Shown here: in pieces, positions 8,736 through 18,073 of the stretch
Position numbering within the stretch: the first letter of the stretch is position 1
Layout of the letters: the number at the start of each line of letters is the position of its first letter
Origin: Mesorhizobium sp.
GTDB lineage: Bacteria; Pseudomonadota; Alphaproteobacteria; Rhizobiales; Rhizobiaceae
Assembly (NCBI GenBank): GCA_027492275.1
Contig: JAPUFC010000088.1
Coordinates: forward strand, 1 to 37,676
Length of the DNA: 37,676 nucleotides
Reading direction: 5' to 3'
The notes under the pieces: generated by a model
What the model was told of the DNA's origin: nothing
Databases searched by the model: none
What the model saw: the letters and a program-made list of their open reading frames with translations, nothing else
Translations under genes and position numbers: made by a program

Positions 8736-9589
8736 GGTTTCGCCGGCCCGGTTTCGACCGGCGTGTCGGCGCGCCCGCCCCACTCCGTCCAGGAGCCGTC
8801 GTAAAGCTTGTTGTCGCGGTGGCCGAGCGTCTCCAGCGCCAGCGTCAGCACCGCCGCCGTCACGCCCGAGCCGCAGGAGGTCACGACCGGCTTCGACAGG
8901 TCGACGCCGGCCTGCTCGAACGCCTTGCGCAAATCCTCGGGCGGCAGCAGGCTGCCGTCGCGCGCCAGCGACGAGGCCGGGATGTTGCGCGCGCCGGGCA
9001 TGTGGCCACCGCGCATGCCGGCGCGCGGCTCCGGCTCCTGCGCCGTGAAGCGGCCCGCCGGGCGCGCGTCGGCGATCTGGCGCTCTCCGCCGCCGACGAT
9101 GCCTTGCATCTCCTCGAACGAGGCGACGCGCTTTTCGTCGAACTCGGCGTGGAAGACGCAGGGCGCGACCTTGGTCGGCTCGGCCGTCACCGGCTTGCCG
9201 GCCGCCTTCCAGCGGTCCAGCCCGCCGTCGAGCAGGAACACCTGGAACACGCCCATGGTGCGGAACATCCACCAGACGCGCGGCGCGGAAAACAGGCCGG
9301 GCCCGTCATAGACGACGATGGTGTCGTCGGCCGAGATGCCCATCGAGCCGACATGGCGCGCGAAGGTCAGCGCGTCGGGCAGCGTATGCGGCAGCTTCGA
9401 CTCCGGGTCGACCACCGCGTCCTGGTCGAAGAACACCGCACCGGGAATGTGCGCGGCTTCGTACTCGGCCTTGGCGTCCCGCTTCTGCGCCGGAAGATAC
9501 CAGGAGGCGTCGACGATCGACAATCCCGGCTTGCCGAGATTCGCCTCCAGCCAATCCGCGTCGACGATGAAGCTGCTTTCCTGCGGCAC
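8732..9589 (-). CDS. sseA: 3-mercaptopyruvate/thiosulfate sulfurtransferase (tandem rhodanese)
   Basis: Transfers sulfane sulfur from 3-mercaptopyruvate or thiosulfate through a persulfide on the active-site cysteine, in the cytoplasm. The 285-residue length fits the two-rhodanese-domain family. The N-terminal inactive domain runs to about residue 145. The C-terminal domain carries the active loop CGSGVTA, with the cysteine at residue 239; CGSGVT is the 3-mercaptopyruvate sulfurtransferase signature rather than the CRKGVT of thiosulfate rhodanese. It lies 88 bases downstream of a cysteine-synthase-like gene on the same strand and is coupled to a GNAT gene through a GTGA overlap. A role in cysteine/sulfur turnover is a reasonable inference from these neighbours. 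Confidence 0.93.
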   Translation of the reverse strand: MPQESSFIVDADWLEANLGKPGLSIVDASWYLPAQKRDAKAEYEAAHIPGAVFFDQDAVVDPESKLPHTLPDALTFARHVGSMGISADDTIVVYDGPGLFSAPRVWWMFRTMGVFQVFLLDGGLDRWKAAGKPVTAEPTKVAPCVFHAEFDEKRVASFEEMQGIVGGGERQIADARPAGRFTAQEPEPRAGMRGGHMPGARNIPASSLARDGSLLPPEDLRKAFEQAGVDLSKPVVTSCGSGVTAAVLTLALETLGHRDNKLYDGSWTEWGGRADTPVETGPAKP

Positions 9590-9677
9590 GGGCGTTCTCC
9601 TGTCTCGCCGGCTGGTGTCGCCCGACCTTAGGACGCCCGGCGGCTTCGCGAAAGGCCCGCCGCCGTCTCGGTCTTCG

Positions 9678-10712
9678 TCAGGCCGCCGTCTCGAACGGGA
9701 TTTCGATGTCCGGCGTCGTCTCCAGCCAGCGCGGCGTCGGCAGGTTCCTGGAGCGCAGGAAATCCGGGTTGAACAGCTTCGACTGATAGCGCGTGCCGTA
9801 GTCGCACAGCACCGTCACGATGGTGTGCCCCGGACCCAGCTCGCGCGCCAGCCGGATCGCGCCGGCGATGTTGATGCCGGTCGAGCCGCCGAGGCACAGG
9901 CCCTCCTCCTGCACGAGGTCGAAGATGATCGGCAGCGCTTCCTCGTCCGGGATTTGGTAGGAGAAATCCGGCGTGAATCCTTCCAGATTGGCGGTGATGC
10001 GCCCCTGCCCGATGCCTTCCGTGATGGACGAGCCCTCCGCCTTGAGCTCGCCCGTCGTGTAATAGCTGTGCAGCGCGGCGCCCAGCGGGTCGGCCAGCGC
10101 GATCCTGACGCCGCCGTTCCGGGCCTTCAGCCCCAGCCCGACGCCGGCCAGCGTGCCGCCCGTGCCGACCGCCGAGACGAAGCCGTCGACCTTGCCGCCC
10201 GTCTGGCTCCAGATTTCCTGGGCCGTCGTCTCGATGTGGCCCTGCCGGTTGGCGACGTTGTCGAACTGGTTGGCCCAGATCGCGCCGCTGGCGCTTTCCC
10301 GCGCTAGCTTTTCGGCCAGCCGGCCGGAAACCTTCACGTAGTTGTTGGGGTTCTTGTAGGGCACGGCCGGAACCTCCAGCAGGTCGGCGCCCAGCAGCCG
10401 CAGCGCATCCTTCTTCTCCTGGCTCTGCGTGTCGGGGATGACGATCACCGTGCGGTAGCCCAGCGCCTTGGCCACCACGGTCAGCCCGATGCCGGTGTTG
10501 CCTGCGGTGCCCTCCACGATGACGCCGCCGGGTCCGAGCAGTCCCCGCTTCTCGGCATCGCGGATGATGAACAGCCCGGCGCGGTCCTTCACCGACTGGC
10601 CGGGGTTCATGAATTCGGCCTTGCCGTAAATCTCGCAGCCCGTGATCTCCGACGCCCGCCTCAGCCGGATCAGCGGCGTGTTGCCGATCGTGTCGATCAC
10701 CGATGTCTGCAT
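9678..10712 (-). CDS. Cysteine synthase A-like PLP enzyme
   Basis: A 344-residue fold-type II PLP enzyme expected to make L-cysteine from O-acetylserine (or a related activated serine) and sulfide. The start shows GNTPLIRL (10-17), the PLP lysine lies in SVKDRAG (Lys42), and the phosphate/substrate loop reads GTAGNTGIG (68-76). Standard CysK has TSGNTG at this loop; the TAGNTG variant marks a separate branch found in rhizobia and fungi (recalled, not searched). The C-terminal part contains GIGQGRI and LCDYGTRYQSKLF, typical of the family. It precedes the sulfurtransferase on the same strand. Cystathionine beta-synthase-like activity cannot be excluded, although no CBS regulatory domain is present. 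Confidence 0.88.
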   Translation of the reverse strand: MQTSVIDTIGNTPLIRLRRASEITGCEIYGKAEFMNPGQSVKDRAGLFIIRDAEKRGLLGPGGVIVEGTAGNTGIGLTVVAKALGYRTVIVIPDTQSQEKKDALRLLGADLLEVPAVPYKNPNNYVKVSGRLAEKLARESASGAIWANQFDNVANRQGHIETTAQEIWSQTGGKVDGFVSAVGTGGTLAGVGLGLKARNGGVRIALADPLGAALHSYYTTGELKAEGSSITEGIGQGRITANLEGFTPDFSYQIPDEEALPIIFDLVQEEGLCLGGSTGINIAGAIRLARELGPGHTIVTVLCDYGTRYQSKLFNPDFLRSRNLPTPRWLETTPDIEIPFETAA

Positions 10713-10907
10713 TGCGTGGCGCCTTCATCCTTTTCGCGCCGCGACCCTAAGAATCCGGGACCGGGGTTTCAAGAATGGTTTTTCCGGGATTCGGCACTTT
10801 CCGACATGTTCATTCTCATCGGCCAGGCAAACCGCGACCGTTTCCCGATTTCCGTCCCTGTCATCTGGCTCTAAGACTGCCTGCGGGGATCAGGGTGGAA
10901 ACCGTTC

Positions 10908-11729
10908 ATGACGACCTACAGGGCCGATCCGAAGCACGGAATCGCATGGGTGACGGGCGGCAGCACCGGCATCGGCAGGGCGCTGGCGCTGCAACTCGCC
11001 CGCGCCGGCTACACGGTGGCGGTTTCGGCGCGCTATCTCGATCCCCTCGACGGGCTGATCCGCGAGGCCTCCGCCTTCGGCGGCCGCATCGCGGCCTTTC
11101 CCTGCGACGTGACGGACGAGGCGCGCATGGCCGAAACGGTGGCCCGCATGGAAGAGATGCTCGGCCCCGTCGTGCTGGCGGTCTTCAACGCCGGCACCTA
11201 CGCGCCGGTGCGCGGCGAGGACCTCGATATCGCCGCCTTCCGCCGCGTCTACGAGGTCAACGTCTTCGGCGTCCTGAACGGGCTGGCACCCGTCGTCCGG
11301 CGCATGCGCGACCGCGGACGCGGGCAGATCGTGCTGATCGGCTCGGCCACCGCCTGGTTCGGCCTGCCCCTGGCCGCGGCCTACGGCTCGTCCAAGACCG
11401 CGCTGAACCGCATCGCGGAATCGCTGCGGCACGACTTCGTCAAGCTCAACATCCGCATCCAGGTGGTGAATCCCGGCTTCGTGGAGACGCCGCTGACCGA
11501 AGGGCTCGAAGTGTCGCAGCCGGGACTGATGTCGGCGCGCACGGCCGCCGCGCGCATCGCCCGGATCATCGCCAAAGGCGGCTTCGAGACCAGTTTTCCG
11601 CGCCGCCTCACCTGGTGGGTGCGCCTGCTGGCGCCGATGCCGGCCGGCATACGCCACCGCGTCGTCGCGTTCGTCACGCGATGGAACGGCTTTCCGCCGA
11701 AACCCGGCCTGCGCCGGCCGGACGAGTGA
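10908..11729 (+). CDS. Short-chain dehydrogenase/reductase (SDR) family oxidoreductase
   Basis: A 273-residue NAD(P)-dependent oxidoreductase of the classical SDR type. The cofactor motif is TGGSTGIG (16-23), the NAG motif lies in FNAGTY, and the catalytic Ser and YxxxK are in IGSATAW and AAYGSSKTA. The C-terminal 50 residues are basic, with Trp pairs (TWWVRLLAPMP), suggesting peripheral membrane contact; this is inference. The gene is divergent from the cysteine-synthase-like gene (195 bases apart) and ends only 3 bases from the convergent end of the MscS-type channel gene. The substrate is unknown and the neighbours offer no firm clue. Confidence 0.9.
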   Translation: MTTYRADPKHGIAWVTGGSTGIGRALALQLARAGYTVAVSARYLDPLDGLIREASAFGGRIAAFPCDVTDEARMAETVARMEEMLGPVVLAVFNAGTYAPVRGEDLDIAAFRRVYEVNVFGVLNGLAPVVRRMRDRGRGQIVLIGSATAWFGLPLAAAYGSSKTALNRIAESLRHDFVKLNIRIQVVNPGFVETPLTEGLEVSQPGLMSARTAAARIARIIAKGGFETSFPRRLTWWVRLLAPMPAGIRHRVVAFVTRWNGFPPKPGLRRPDE

Positions 11730-11732
11730 CGC

Positions 11733-14264
11733 TCAGGCCGGGTCCGGCCGCCGCCGGCGACGGCCGGGCTTTGGCCCGGCGGCCTGCGCCCGCGCGGCGC
11801 GCTCGACATGCTCGGCCTCGCTTCGGTCGTCGTCGCTCGGCCACGCCGCCACCTTCCTGGCCTTGTGCTGCACCTGACGCGGCAGGAAGGCGATCTCGAT
11901 GCCCTCCCGCTCGAACGTGTCGACGATCGAGAACAGCACCTCGTTCTGCACGGTTCCGCCGTCGCTGAGATCTGCCAGGTAGATCATCACCTGGAACTTC
12001 ATGCCGAGGTCGCCGACGGAATCGAAGGAGACGACCGGCTCGGGATTCTTCAGTCCCTGCGGCTGCGCGCGCGCGATCTCCTGCAGCAGCGCGTGCACCT
12101 TGCGCGGATCGGCGCCGGCGGCCACCACGACGGGAATGTCCAGCCGCCGCACGCGGTTTCGGTGCGTCCAGTTGCCCACCGCGCTGTTGATCAGCTCCGA
12201 ATTCGGCAGCATCACCGTCTGCCGGCGGAACGTCTCGATCTCGGTGGCGCGCACGCTGATCTTCTTGACGATGCCCTCGGCGCTGCCGGCGACGATCCAG
12301 TCGCCCACCTTGAACGGCCGCTCGGCCAGCAGGATCAGACCGGAGACGAAATTGTTGACGATGTTCTGCAGGCCGAAGCCGATGCCGACGGACAGCGCGC
12401 CGGCGACCAGCGCCAGGCTGGACAGGTTGATGCCGGCCGCCGACACGGCGAGCAGCGCGGCGATCGACAGGCCCGCATAGCCGACGACGAGGCGGATCGA
12501 GTTGCGCACGCCCGCATCGACACGCCCGCGCGCGAGCACCCGGCCGTCGAGCCAGGCCTGGAACCAGCGCGTCAGGAAATAGCCGAGCGCGAAGATCACC
12601 GCGCCGGTGAGGAAGCCGCCCGGCGAGAAGGTGAAGCCGCCGAGCTGGATGCCGTCCTCCAGCCGCTGCACCCAGGCCTGGATGTCGCCCGGCTGGAAAC
12701 CCCATTGCAGCAGGATGAAGGGAAGGCCCACGGCCACGATCAGGAGATTGATCACGATCGAGCAGAACAGGCCGAACTTCTCCAGCCCCGCTTCGTCAAA
12801 GCCGAAGCGGCCGACGAGCCTGCGGCCGACGGAGGTATGGGCGAGCGAGCCCTCGTCCGACATGGCGCGGGTGGACAGGAAGCCGATATACATGGTCGCC
12901 ACGATCGCGCCGGTGACGACGACCTGCTGCGAGATGAAGCGCGCTAGCCCGATATAGCCCGCCAGCGACGCCATGATCGCGGCCGCGCCGACCACGTAGA
13001 GCAGCACGCGGATGCTGAGGGGCCAGCACTTCGGCCGCTCCTCGGCGTCGGCGAACGGCTTCACCCGCGCGATCATGATGACCAGCAGGCCGGTGATGAC
13101 GTTGGCCACCAGGCTCTTGCCGATGGTCAGCGCCAGCGGCGCGGCCATCATCGCGTAGATGACGCCCAGGAAGTAGTCGAGCCCGTTGAAGATGGCGGTC
13201 GCCGAAATCAGCGCCAGCAGCGGCCGGGCCGCCCGGTCCTCGACGGGAATGAGCCGCCAGGCCGGCAGGCCGGGCGACAGCGCGGCGCTGCCCAGCGCAT
13301 GCACGTAGTAGACGATCGCCGCGACGTAGAAGAAGGCGGCGAGCATCTGCCCGACATCGCCGCGCAGCACGCCGAAACTGTCGTAGAGCAGCCAGACCAG
13401 CGCGAAGAACACCGACAGCGCCGCCGTCGACAGCAGCGTCGACCAGAAGGCCACCGACAGGCGGCTGAGATAGGACGGGTCGGTGATCGCCCGGTTGGGA
13501 CTGAGGATCGGGCCGAACAGGCGCCGCGAGGCGATCTGCATCACCAGCGCCGTGCCGAAGGCCAGAAACGTCGCCCCCAGCATGGCGCGCAGCTTGAACT
13601 GGAGCGCGAAGCCGAGCCACGACGACAGCGTGTCGTAGAGCTGAAGATGCGTCCTCTTCGCCGCGCTGACGACCTCGCCGGCCAGCGCGTAGTCGATGTG
13701 GTAGCGCTTCGTCAAAAGATTCTGGAACAGGTCGCGCCTGATGGCGGCTATGTCGCCGATCAGCCCGTTGACGCGCGCGATCATGGTCTGGCCGACGCCG
13801 ACGGTCGCGTTGATCTCCGCCTTCTCGGCGGCGAGGATTTCGCGTTCCGAGGTGACGATGTCGGGTTCGGCCGGCTGGCCCTCCGCCGGCGGCGGCCCGA
13901 GCTGCTCCAGCCGGGCGTTGATCTGCGACAGCCTTCCGTCGAACGAGCGCGCGCCCGCTTCGAGCTTTTGCAGCAGTTCCTCAAGCCGCAGCCTGATCTC
14001 GACCAGACGCGAATCGTTCTCCCGCTCGCGCTCGATCTCGCCCTGCAGGCGGTCGATCTGCTGGCCGATGTCGTCCATGATCTGCCGCTGGTCGGCGATC
14101 ATCCGGCCGGTCTCGCCGCCCGGGCGGCCGAGCCCCTGCGCCCATCCGGCCTGCGGCACGGTGGCCGCCAGCACGATCAGAAGGGCGAGCAGCGGTCTGA
14201 TGAAGACGGAGATCATCGCGCGGATATTTCGGTACTTTCGGGCAAAGCTAAGGACGCGCCGCAT
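11733..14264 (-). CDS. DUF3772/MscS-type mechanosensitive channel
   Basis: Large inner-membrane channel of the MscS superfamily (843 residues), expected to release solutes on hypo-osmotic shock. An N-terminal signal/hydrophobic segment ends near WAQG. A periplasmic coiled-coil region follows (about 45-200, rich in Glu/Arg/Leu, including EIRLRLEELLQKLEAG), corresponding to DUF3772. About ten hydrophobic segments come next. The MscS pore and beta domain include GIGFGLQNIVNNFVSGLILL and PNSELINSAVGNW, ending near residue 790. The basic, low-complexity C terminus (GPKPGRRRRRP) is unusual. Neither ATG (14264 or 14216) has a good ribosome site; the longer form is listed and the shorter begins MISVFIRPLLALL. 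It lies downstream of the nitroreductase gene on the same strand (45 bases), possibly co-transcribed. Confidence 0.9.
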   Translation of the reverse strand: MRRVLSFARKYRNIRAMISVFIRPLLALLIVLAATVPQAGWAQGLGRPGGETGRMIADQRQIMDDIGQQIDRLQGEIERERENDSRLVEIRLRLEELLQKLEAGARSFDGRLSQINARLEQLGPPPAEGQPAEPDIVTSEREILAAEKAEINATVGVGQTMIARVNGLIGDIAAIRRDLFQNLLTKRYHIDYALAGEVVSAAKRTHLQLYDTLSSWLGFALQFKLRAMLGATFLAFGTALVMQIASRRLFGPILSPNRAITDPSYLSRLSVAFWSTLLSTAALSVFFALVWLLYDSFGVLRGDVGQMLAAFFYVAAIVYYVHALGSAALSPGLPAWRLIPVEDRAARPLLALISATAIFNGLDYFLGVIYAMMAAPLALTIGKSLVANVITGLLVIMIARVKPFADAEERPKCWPLSIRVLLYVVGAAAIMASLAGYIGLARFISQQVVVTGAIVATMYIGFLSTRAMSDEGSLAHTSVGRRLVGRFGFDEAGLEKFGLFCSIVINLLIVAVGLPFILLQWGFQPGDIQAWVQRLEDGIQLGGFTFSPGGFLTGAVIFALGYFLTRWFQAWLDGRVLARGRVDAGVRNSIRLVVGYAGLSIAALLAVSAAGINLSSLALVAGALSVGIGFGLQNIVNNFVSGLILLAERPFKVGDWIVAGSAEGIVKKISVRATEIETFRRQTVMLPNSELINSAVGNWTHRNRVRRLDIPVVVAAGADPRKVHALLQEIARAQPQGLKNPEPVVSFDSVGDLGMKFQVMIYLADLSDGGTVQNEVLFSIVDTFEREGIEIAFLPRQVQHKARKVAAWPSDDDRSEAEHVERAARAQAAGPKPGRRRRRPDPA

Positions 14265-14309
14265 CAATAGTGGGCGCCGCGGCGCTCCGCAACCGCGAGC
14301 CGCGCTCCG

Positions 14310-15020
14310 TCAGTCGTGGAACGTCGTCCACTCGTCCACCGGCGCGCGATCTGTGCGCAGGTCGTTTTCCGGCTTGGAGGTGTCCTCGTAGCCCAGCGCC
14401 ATGCCGCAGATCACCACCTCCTCGGGCGGGATGCCGAGCACCGGGCGCAACTGGTTGTGATAGGGCGCGAAGGCCGCCTGCGGGCAGGTGTGCAGGCCCC
14501 TCGCCCGCGCCGCGATCATGATGTTCTCGAGGAACATGCCGTAGTCGATCCACGAGCCGGCGTTCAGCCGCCGGTCGATGGTGAAGATCATGCCCACGGG
14601 CGCGTCGAAGAAGGTGAAGTTGCGGTCGTGCTGGGCGCGCATCTGGTCGACGTCGCGCTTGGCGATGCCGAGCGCGCCGTAGAGGTCGAAGCCGACCTTG
14701 CGGCGGCGCGACAGATAAGGCTCGAAGAACTTGTCGGGATAGTAGCGGTACTCGTCCCACTTCGCCTTCTCGACGCGGATGCCGCATTTCAGCACCGCGT
14801 CCGCCACCGCCTGCCTGGCGGCGCCGGTCACCACGTAGACGCGCCATGGCTGCATGTTGGTGCCGGACGGCGCGCGCGAGGCGACGGCCAGGATCTCGCG
14901 CAACACGGACCGCTCCACCGGCTCCGGCAGGAAGGCGCGTATCGACCGGCGCGACAGGATCGCCTCGTCGACCACGGCCGTGTCGTCGAGCCCCAAAGGC
15001 TTGTTGTCTGGTGACAGCAT
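14310..15020 (-). CDS. Nitroreductase family FMN-dependent oxidoreductase
   Basis: A 236-residue flavoenzyme of the nitroreductase fold. The FMN-binding N-terminal block is RRSIRAF followed by ASRAPSGTNMQPWRVYV. The dimer-interface/C-terminal block contains GLHTCPQAAF and GMALGYEDTSKPEN, typical of NAD(P)H nitroreductases in rhizobia. The start ATG at 15020 was chosen over a longer frame because the upstream residues do not resemble the family and would run through the intergenic region towards the divergent aminotransferase. Despite cobalamin genes further along, this is not BluB: it lacks the BluB N-terminal arrangement and is 6 kb away. Physiological substrate unknown. Confidence 0.88.
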   Translation of the reverse strand: MLSPDNKPLGLDDTAVVDEAILSRRSIRAFLPEPVERSVLREILAVASRAPSGTNMQPWRVYVVTGAARQAVADAVLKCGIRVEKAKWDEYRYYPDKFFEPYLSRRRKVGFDLYGALGIAKRDVDQMRAQHDRNFTFFDAPVGMIFTIDRRLNAGSWIDYGMFLENIMIAARARGLHTCPQAAFAPYHNQLRPVLGIPPEEVVICGMALGYEDTSKPENDLRTDRAPVDEWTTFHD

Positions 15021-15255
15021 GCAGTCCGCGCCCCGAATCCCCGCGGGTTGCCCGCACCACGGTTCATCCTCGAGCCTTGGCACTCGCCCGGCGAGTCGGC
15101 AAGTAACTCTTCCTCCCGAGCTGAAAGGTGACTTGATCCGCCGGCCCGGCCCGCCGCCAGGAGCCACCCTGGACCAAGCGATTCCCGCTCCGCCCGGCCT
15201 TGGCATCGCCCGGCGCGCGACTACCTTCGGCGTTCAACGCAAGCAGCGAATCGCC

Positions 15256-16428
15256 ATGCCTTCGCCGTCCGACCGCATCTCCGGCATCGTTCCCTCCGGC
15301 AAGGATGGCTGGGAGGTGCATTTCGCCGCCTGGAAGCGCCGCGAGGCCGGCGAGCCGATCATCATGCTGTCGATCGGCGATCATGATTTCGACACGCCCT
15401 CGCCGACCGTCGAGGCCTGCGTGACGGCGGTTCGCGCCGGCCATCACCATTACACGCAGCTTCCCGGCATGCCGCGCCTGCGCGCCGCCATGGCCGGCGT
15501 CGCCACGCGGGCGACCGGCGTCGAGACGGGCGCCTCGCAGGTCATCGCCACGCCGGGCGGCCAGGCCGCGCTCTACGCCGCCGTGCAGGCCACCCTCGAT
15601 CCCGGCCGGCACGCGGTCGTCGTCGCGCCCTACTATGCCACCTATCCCGGAACCTTCCGCGCCGCCGGCGCGAGCTTCACCGTGGTCGAGGCCCGCGCCG
15701 AGGACGGCTTCCAGCCATCGGCCGACGCGATCGCGGCGGCGTTGCAGCCTGAAACGCGCGCGATCCTCATGAACACGCCCAACAATCCCACCGGCGCGGT
15801 TTATTCGCGCTCCGCGCTGGAGGGGATCGCCAGGCTATGCGTCGAGCGCGACCTCTGGCTGCTGTCGGACGAGGTGTACTGGGCGCTTGCCGGCGACGGC
15901 CACCTGTCGCCGCGCGCCTTGCCCGGCATGGCGGAGCGAACGCTGGTCATCAACTCCATGTCCAAGAGCCACGGCATGACCGGCTGGCGTATCGGCTGGC
16001 TCACCGGTCCGGAAGGCATCATCCGCCTGCTCGTCAGCCTGAACCTCGTCTCGACCTACGGGCTCGCCGATTTCGTGTCGCGCGCCGCCGCCGAGGCGCT
16101 GGAGAACGACTATGGCGTCGCGGAAATCGCCGCGCGCTATGCGGCGCGGCGCACCGTCTTCCTCGACGCCCTGCGCGGCCTGAACGAGGTCACCGTGCGC
16201 GGCTCGGAGGGCGGCATGTATGTCATGCTCGACATCCGCGCGGTCGAGCCGGACTGCGAAAAATTCGCCTGGGCGCTGCTGGAGGCCGAGCAGGTGGCGG
16301 TGATGCCGGGCGCCAGCTTCGGCGACGCCGCCGCCGGCCATGTGCGCATCAGCCTGTGCCAGCCGGAACCGGTCCTGCTGGACGCCGCGCAGCGCTTCCG
16401 CCGCTTCGTCTCGACTTACAAAGACTAA
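15256..16428 (+). CDS. Class I/II PLP-dependent aminotransferase
   Basis: A 390-residue fold-type I aminotransferase of the aspartate/aromatic group. Visible signatures are NTPNNPTGAVYS, SDEVYW, the PLP lysine Lys237 in SMSKSHGMTGWRIGW, and a C-terminal HVRISLC containing the substrate-carboxylate Arg. The ATG at 15256 gives MPSPSDRISGIVPSG and a normal family length; upstream in-frame codons overlap the divergent nitroreductase gene and are rejected. It converges on the ABC permease gene, their stop codons overlapping by 4 bases. The amino-acid substrate is not determinable from sequence, and it is not obviously part of any neighbouring operon. Confidence 0.9.
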   Translation: MPSPSDRISGIVPSGKDGWEVHFAAWKRREAGEPIIMLSIGDHDFDTPSPTVEACVTAVRAGHHHYTQLPGMPRLRAAMAGVATRATGVETGASQVIATPGGQAALYAAVQATLDPGRHAVVVAPYYATYPGTFRAAGASFTVVEARAEDGFQPSADAIAAALQPETRAILMNTPNNPTGAVYSRSALEGIARLCVERDLWLLSDEVYWALAGDGHLSPRALPGMAERTLVINSMSKSHGMTGWRIGWLTGPEGIIRLLVSLNLVSTYGLADFVSRAAAEALENDYGVAEIAARYAARRTVFLDALRGLNEVTVRGSEGGMYVMLDIRAVEPDCEKFAWALLEAEQVAVMPGASFGDAAAGHVRISLCQPEPVLLDAAQRFRRFVSTYKD

Positions 16429-17279
16429 CCGTCGGCCCGCATCGCGCTTTCGTGCCAGCGCCGCAGGAGCAGATGGGAGACCAGCGTCAGCACGAGAAAG
16501 ATGACGATGCCGGCGAAGGAGATCAGCAGCAGCGCAGCGAACAGGCGCGGCGCATTGAGCCTGTAGCCGGCCTCGACGATGCGCGAGGCCAGCCCCGACT
16601 GCTGCCCCGCCGCGCCGGCCACGAACTCCGCCACCACCGCGCCGATCAGCGACAGGCCGCCGGCGATGCGCAGGCCGCCGAGGAAATACGGCATCGCGGC
16701 CGGCAGCCGCAGCAGGCGCAGCTCCTGCCAGCGGCTGGCGCCATTCAGCCGGAACAGGTCGGTGAGGTTGCGGTCGACCGAGTTCAGCCCCAGCGTGGTG
16801 TTCGACAGGATCGGGAAGAAGGCGACGATCCAGGCGCACAGCAGGAGCTTTGCCGTCTGGTTGTCGACATAGATGTTGATGAGCGGGAACACCGCAACGA
16901 TCGGCGTCACCTGAAGCACGATGGCGAAGGGGAAGAACGACATCTCCACCCATTTCGACTGCGCGAACAGCACGGCCAGCCCGACGCCGCCGACGACGGC
17001 CAGGACGAGGCCGAGGAAAGTGATCTTCAGCGTCACCAGCAGCGAGGAGAAGAGCAGCGGCCAGTCGGCGACCAACGTGTCCAGCACCGCGCCCGGGCGC
17101 GGCAGGATGTAGCGCGGGATCGCGTTCCACACGCAGACGCGGTCCCACAGCCAGATGGCGACGAGCATGATGGCGACGGGCAGCAGCCAGCGGCCCACAC
17201 GCTCCAGCCGCGCCGCGCGCACATGCGCCGCCGCCTCGGCATCCAGCCCCGCGCCGCCGTCAGGCGCGGACACGGGCAT
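16425..17279 (-). CDS. ABC transporter permease, nitrate/taurine/pyrimidine (BPD) type
   Basis: A 284-residue inner-membrane permease of the SsuC/TauC/ThiX type, last gene of a three-gene importer operon. After a hydrophilic N terminus of about 30 residues there are six or so hydrophobic helices. The ATPase-coupling EAA-like loop reads LNSVDRNLTDLFRLNGASRW..LRLPAAMPYFLGGLRIAGGLS, with the conserved Gly. Its start overlaps the ATPase gene end by 20 bases, indicating tight co-translation. Substrate specificity comes from the binding protein encoded upstream. Confidence 0.92.
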   Translation of the reverse strand: MPVSAPDGGAGLDAEAAAHVRAARLERVGRWLLPVAIMLVAIWLWDRVCVWNAIPRYILPRPGAVLDTLVADWPLLFSSLLVTLKITFLGLVLAVVGGVGLAVLFAQSKWVEMSFFPFAIVLQVTPIVAVFPLINIYVDNQTAKLLLCAWIVAFFPILSNTTLGLNSVDRNLTDLFRLNGASRWQELRLLRLPAAMPYFLGGLRIAGGLSLIGAVVAEFVAGAAGQQSGLASRIVEAGYRLNAPRLFAALLLISFAGIVIFLVLTLVSHLLLRRWHESAMRADG

Positions 17280-18051
17280 CTCCCGCGGCGGCGTTCATCG
17301 CCTCGCCCAGCACATGCGACACGTCGCGGCATAGCGCGGCATAGGGCGGCGACGTGCGGAACGCCTCGTCGCGCGGGAACGGCGCGTCCACCGCGATCTC
17401 GCGATGGATGCGGCCGGGCCGGCCCGTCATCACCGCGATCCGGCTGGACAGGAACACGCTCTCGAACACCGAATGGGTGACGAACACCACCGTCAGGCTC
17501 TGCTCCCGCCACAGATCCAGCAGGTCGCCGTTGAGGCGGAAGCGGTTGATCTCGTCCAGCGCGGCGAACGGCTCGTCCATCAGCAGCAGGCGCGGTTTGG
17601 TCGCGAGCGCCCGCGCGATCGACACGCGCATCTTCATGCCGCCGGACAGCTCGCGCGGCACCGCCGCCTCGAAGCCCGAAAGCCGGACCAGCTCCAGCGC
17701 CTGCGCGACCGCCGGTCCGGCATGGCCCCGCGAAACGCCGCGCAGGCGCAGCGGCAGCCACACATTGTCGAACACGCTCGCCCAGGGCAGCAGCGTCGGC
17801 TCCTGGAAGACGAAGCCGATGTCCGGCATCCCCTGCCGCCAGTCCAGCGAGCCGGCCGTCGGCGACAATAGCCCGGCGATCATTCGCAGCACCGTCGACT
17901 TGCCGCAGCCGGACGGGCCGAGCAGGGTCAGGAAATCGCCGTCGCGAAGGGCCAGGTCGACCCCGCCAACGCCGGTGACGCGGTTCGAGAACGTCTTGAC
18001 CACGCACCGCAGCGACAGCAGCGGCTGCCCGCCCTCCTCGTCCTCCCGCAT
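17260..18051 (-). CDS. ABC transporter ATP-binding protein, nitrate/taurine/pyrimidine type
   Basis: A 263-residue ATPase energising the adjacent importer. Walker A is GPSGCGKST (45-53), the Q-loop is FQEP, the signature is LSGGMKMR (135-142), Walker B is LLLMDEPFAALDE (155-167), and the H-loop is in VTHSVFES. The ATG at 18051 is preferred over a TTG three codons upstream, although neither has a strong ribosome site. It begins 22 bases after the binding-protein stop and overlaps the permease start. The N-terminal extension MREDEEGGQ is acidic. Confidence 0.93.
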   Translation of the reverse strand: MREDEEGGQPLLSLRCVVKTFSNRVTGVGGVDLALRDGDFLTLLGPSGCGKSTVLRMIAGLLSPTAGSLDWRQGMPDIGFVFQEPTLLPWASVFDNVWLPLRLRGVSRGHAGPAVAQALELVRLSGFEAAVPRELSGGMKMRVSIARALATKPRLLLMDEPFAALDEINRFRLNGDLLDLWREQSLTVVFVTHSVFESVFLSSRIAVMTGRPGRIHREIAVDAPFPRDEAFRTSPPYAALCRDVSHVLGEAMNAAAGDARVRA

Positions 18052-18073
18052 GGCAGACAAGGGCGCGCGCCGC

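Noticed and set aside
8181-9272. A long in-frame extension of the GNAT gene running through the sulfurtransferase
   Set aside because: The extension is out of frame with the clear rhodanese protein; the GTG at 8735, coupled to the upstream stop, gives a normal GNAT length.
11808-12947. A 379-codon open frame opposite the MscS-type channel gene
   Set aside because: Shadow of a strongly supported membrane protein; low-complexity Arg/His/Asp/Glu composition.
14310-15020. Nitroreductase considered as BluB (dimethylbenzimidazole synthase)
   Set aside because: It lacks the BluB-type N-terminal arrangement and is not adjacent to the cobalamin genes 6 kb away.
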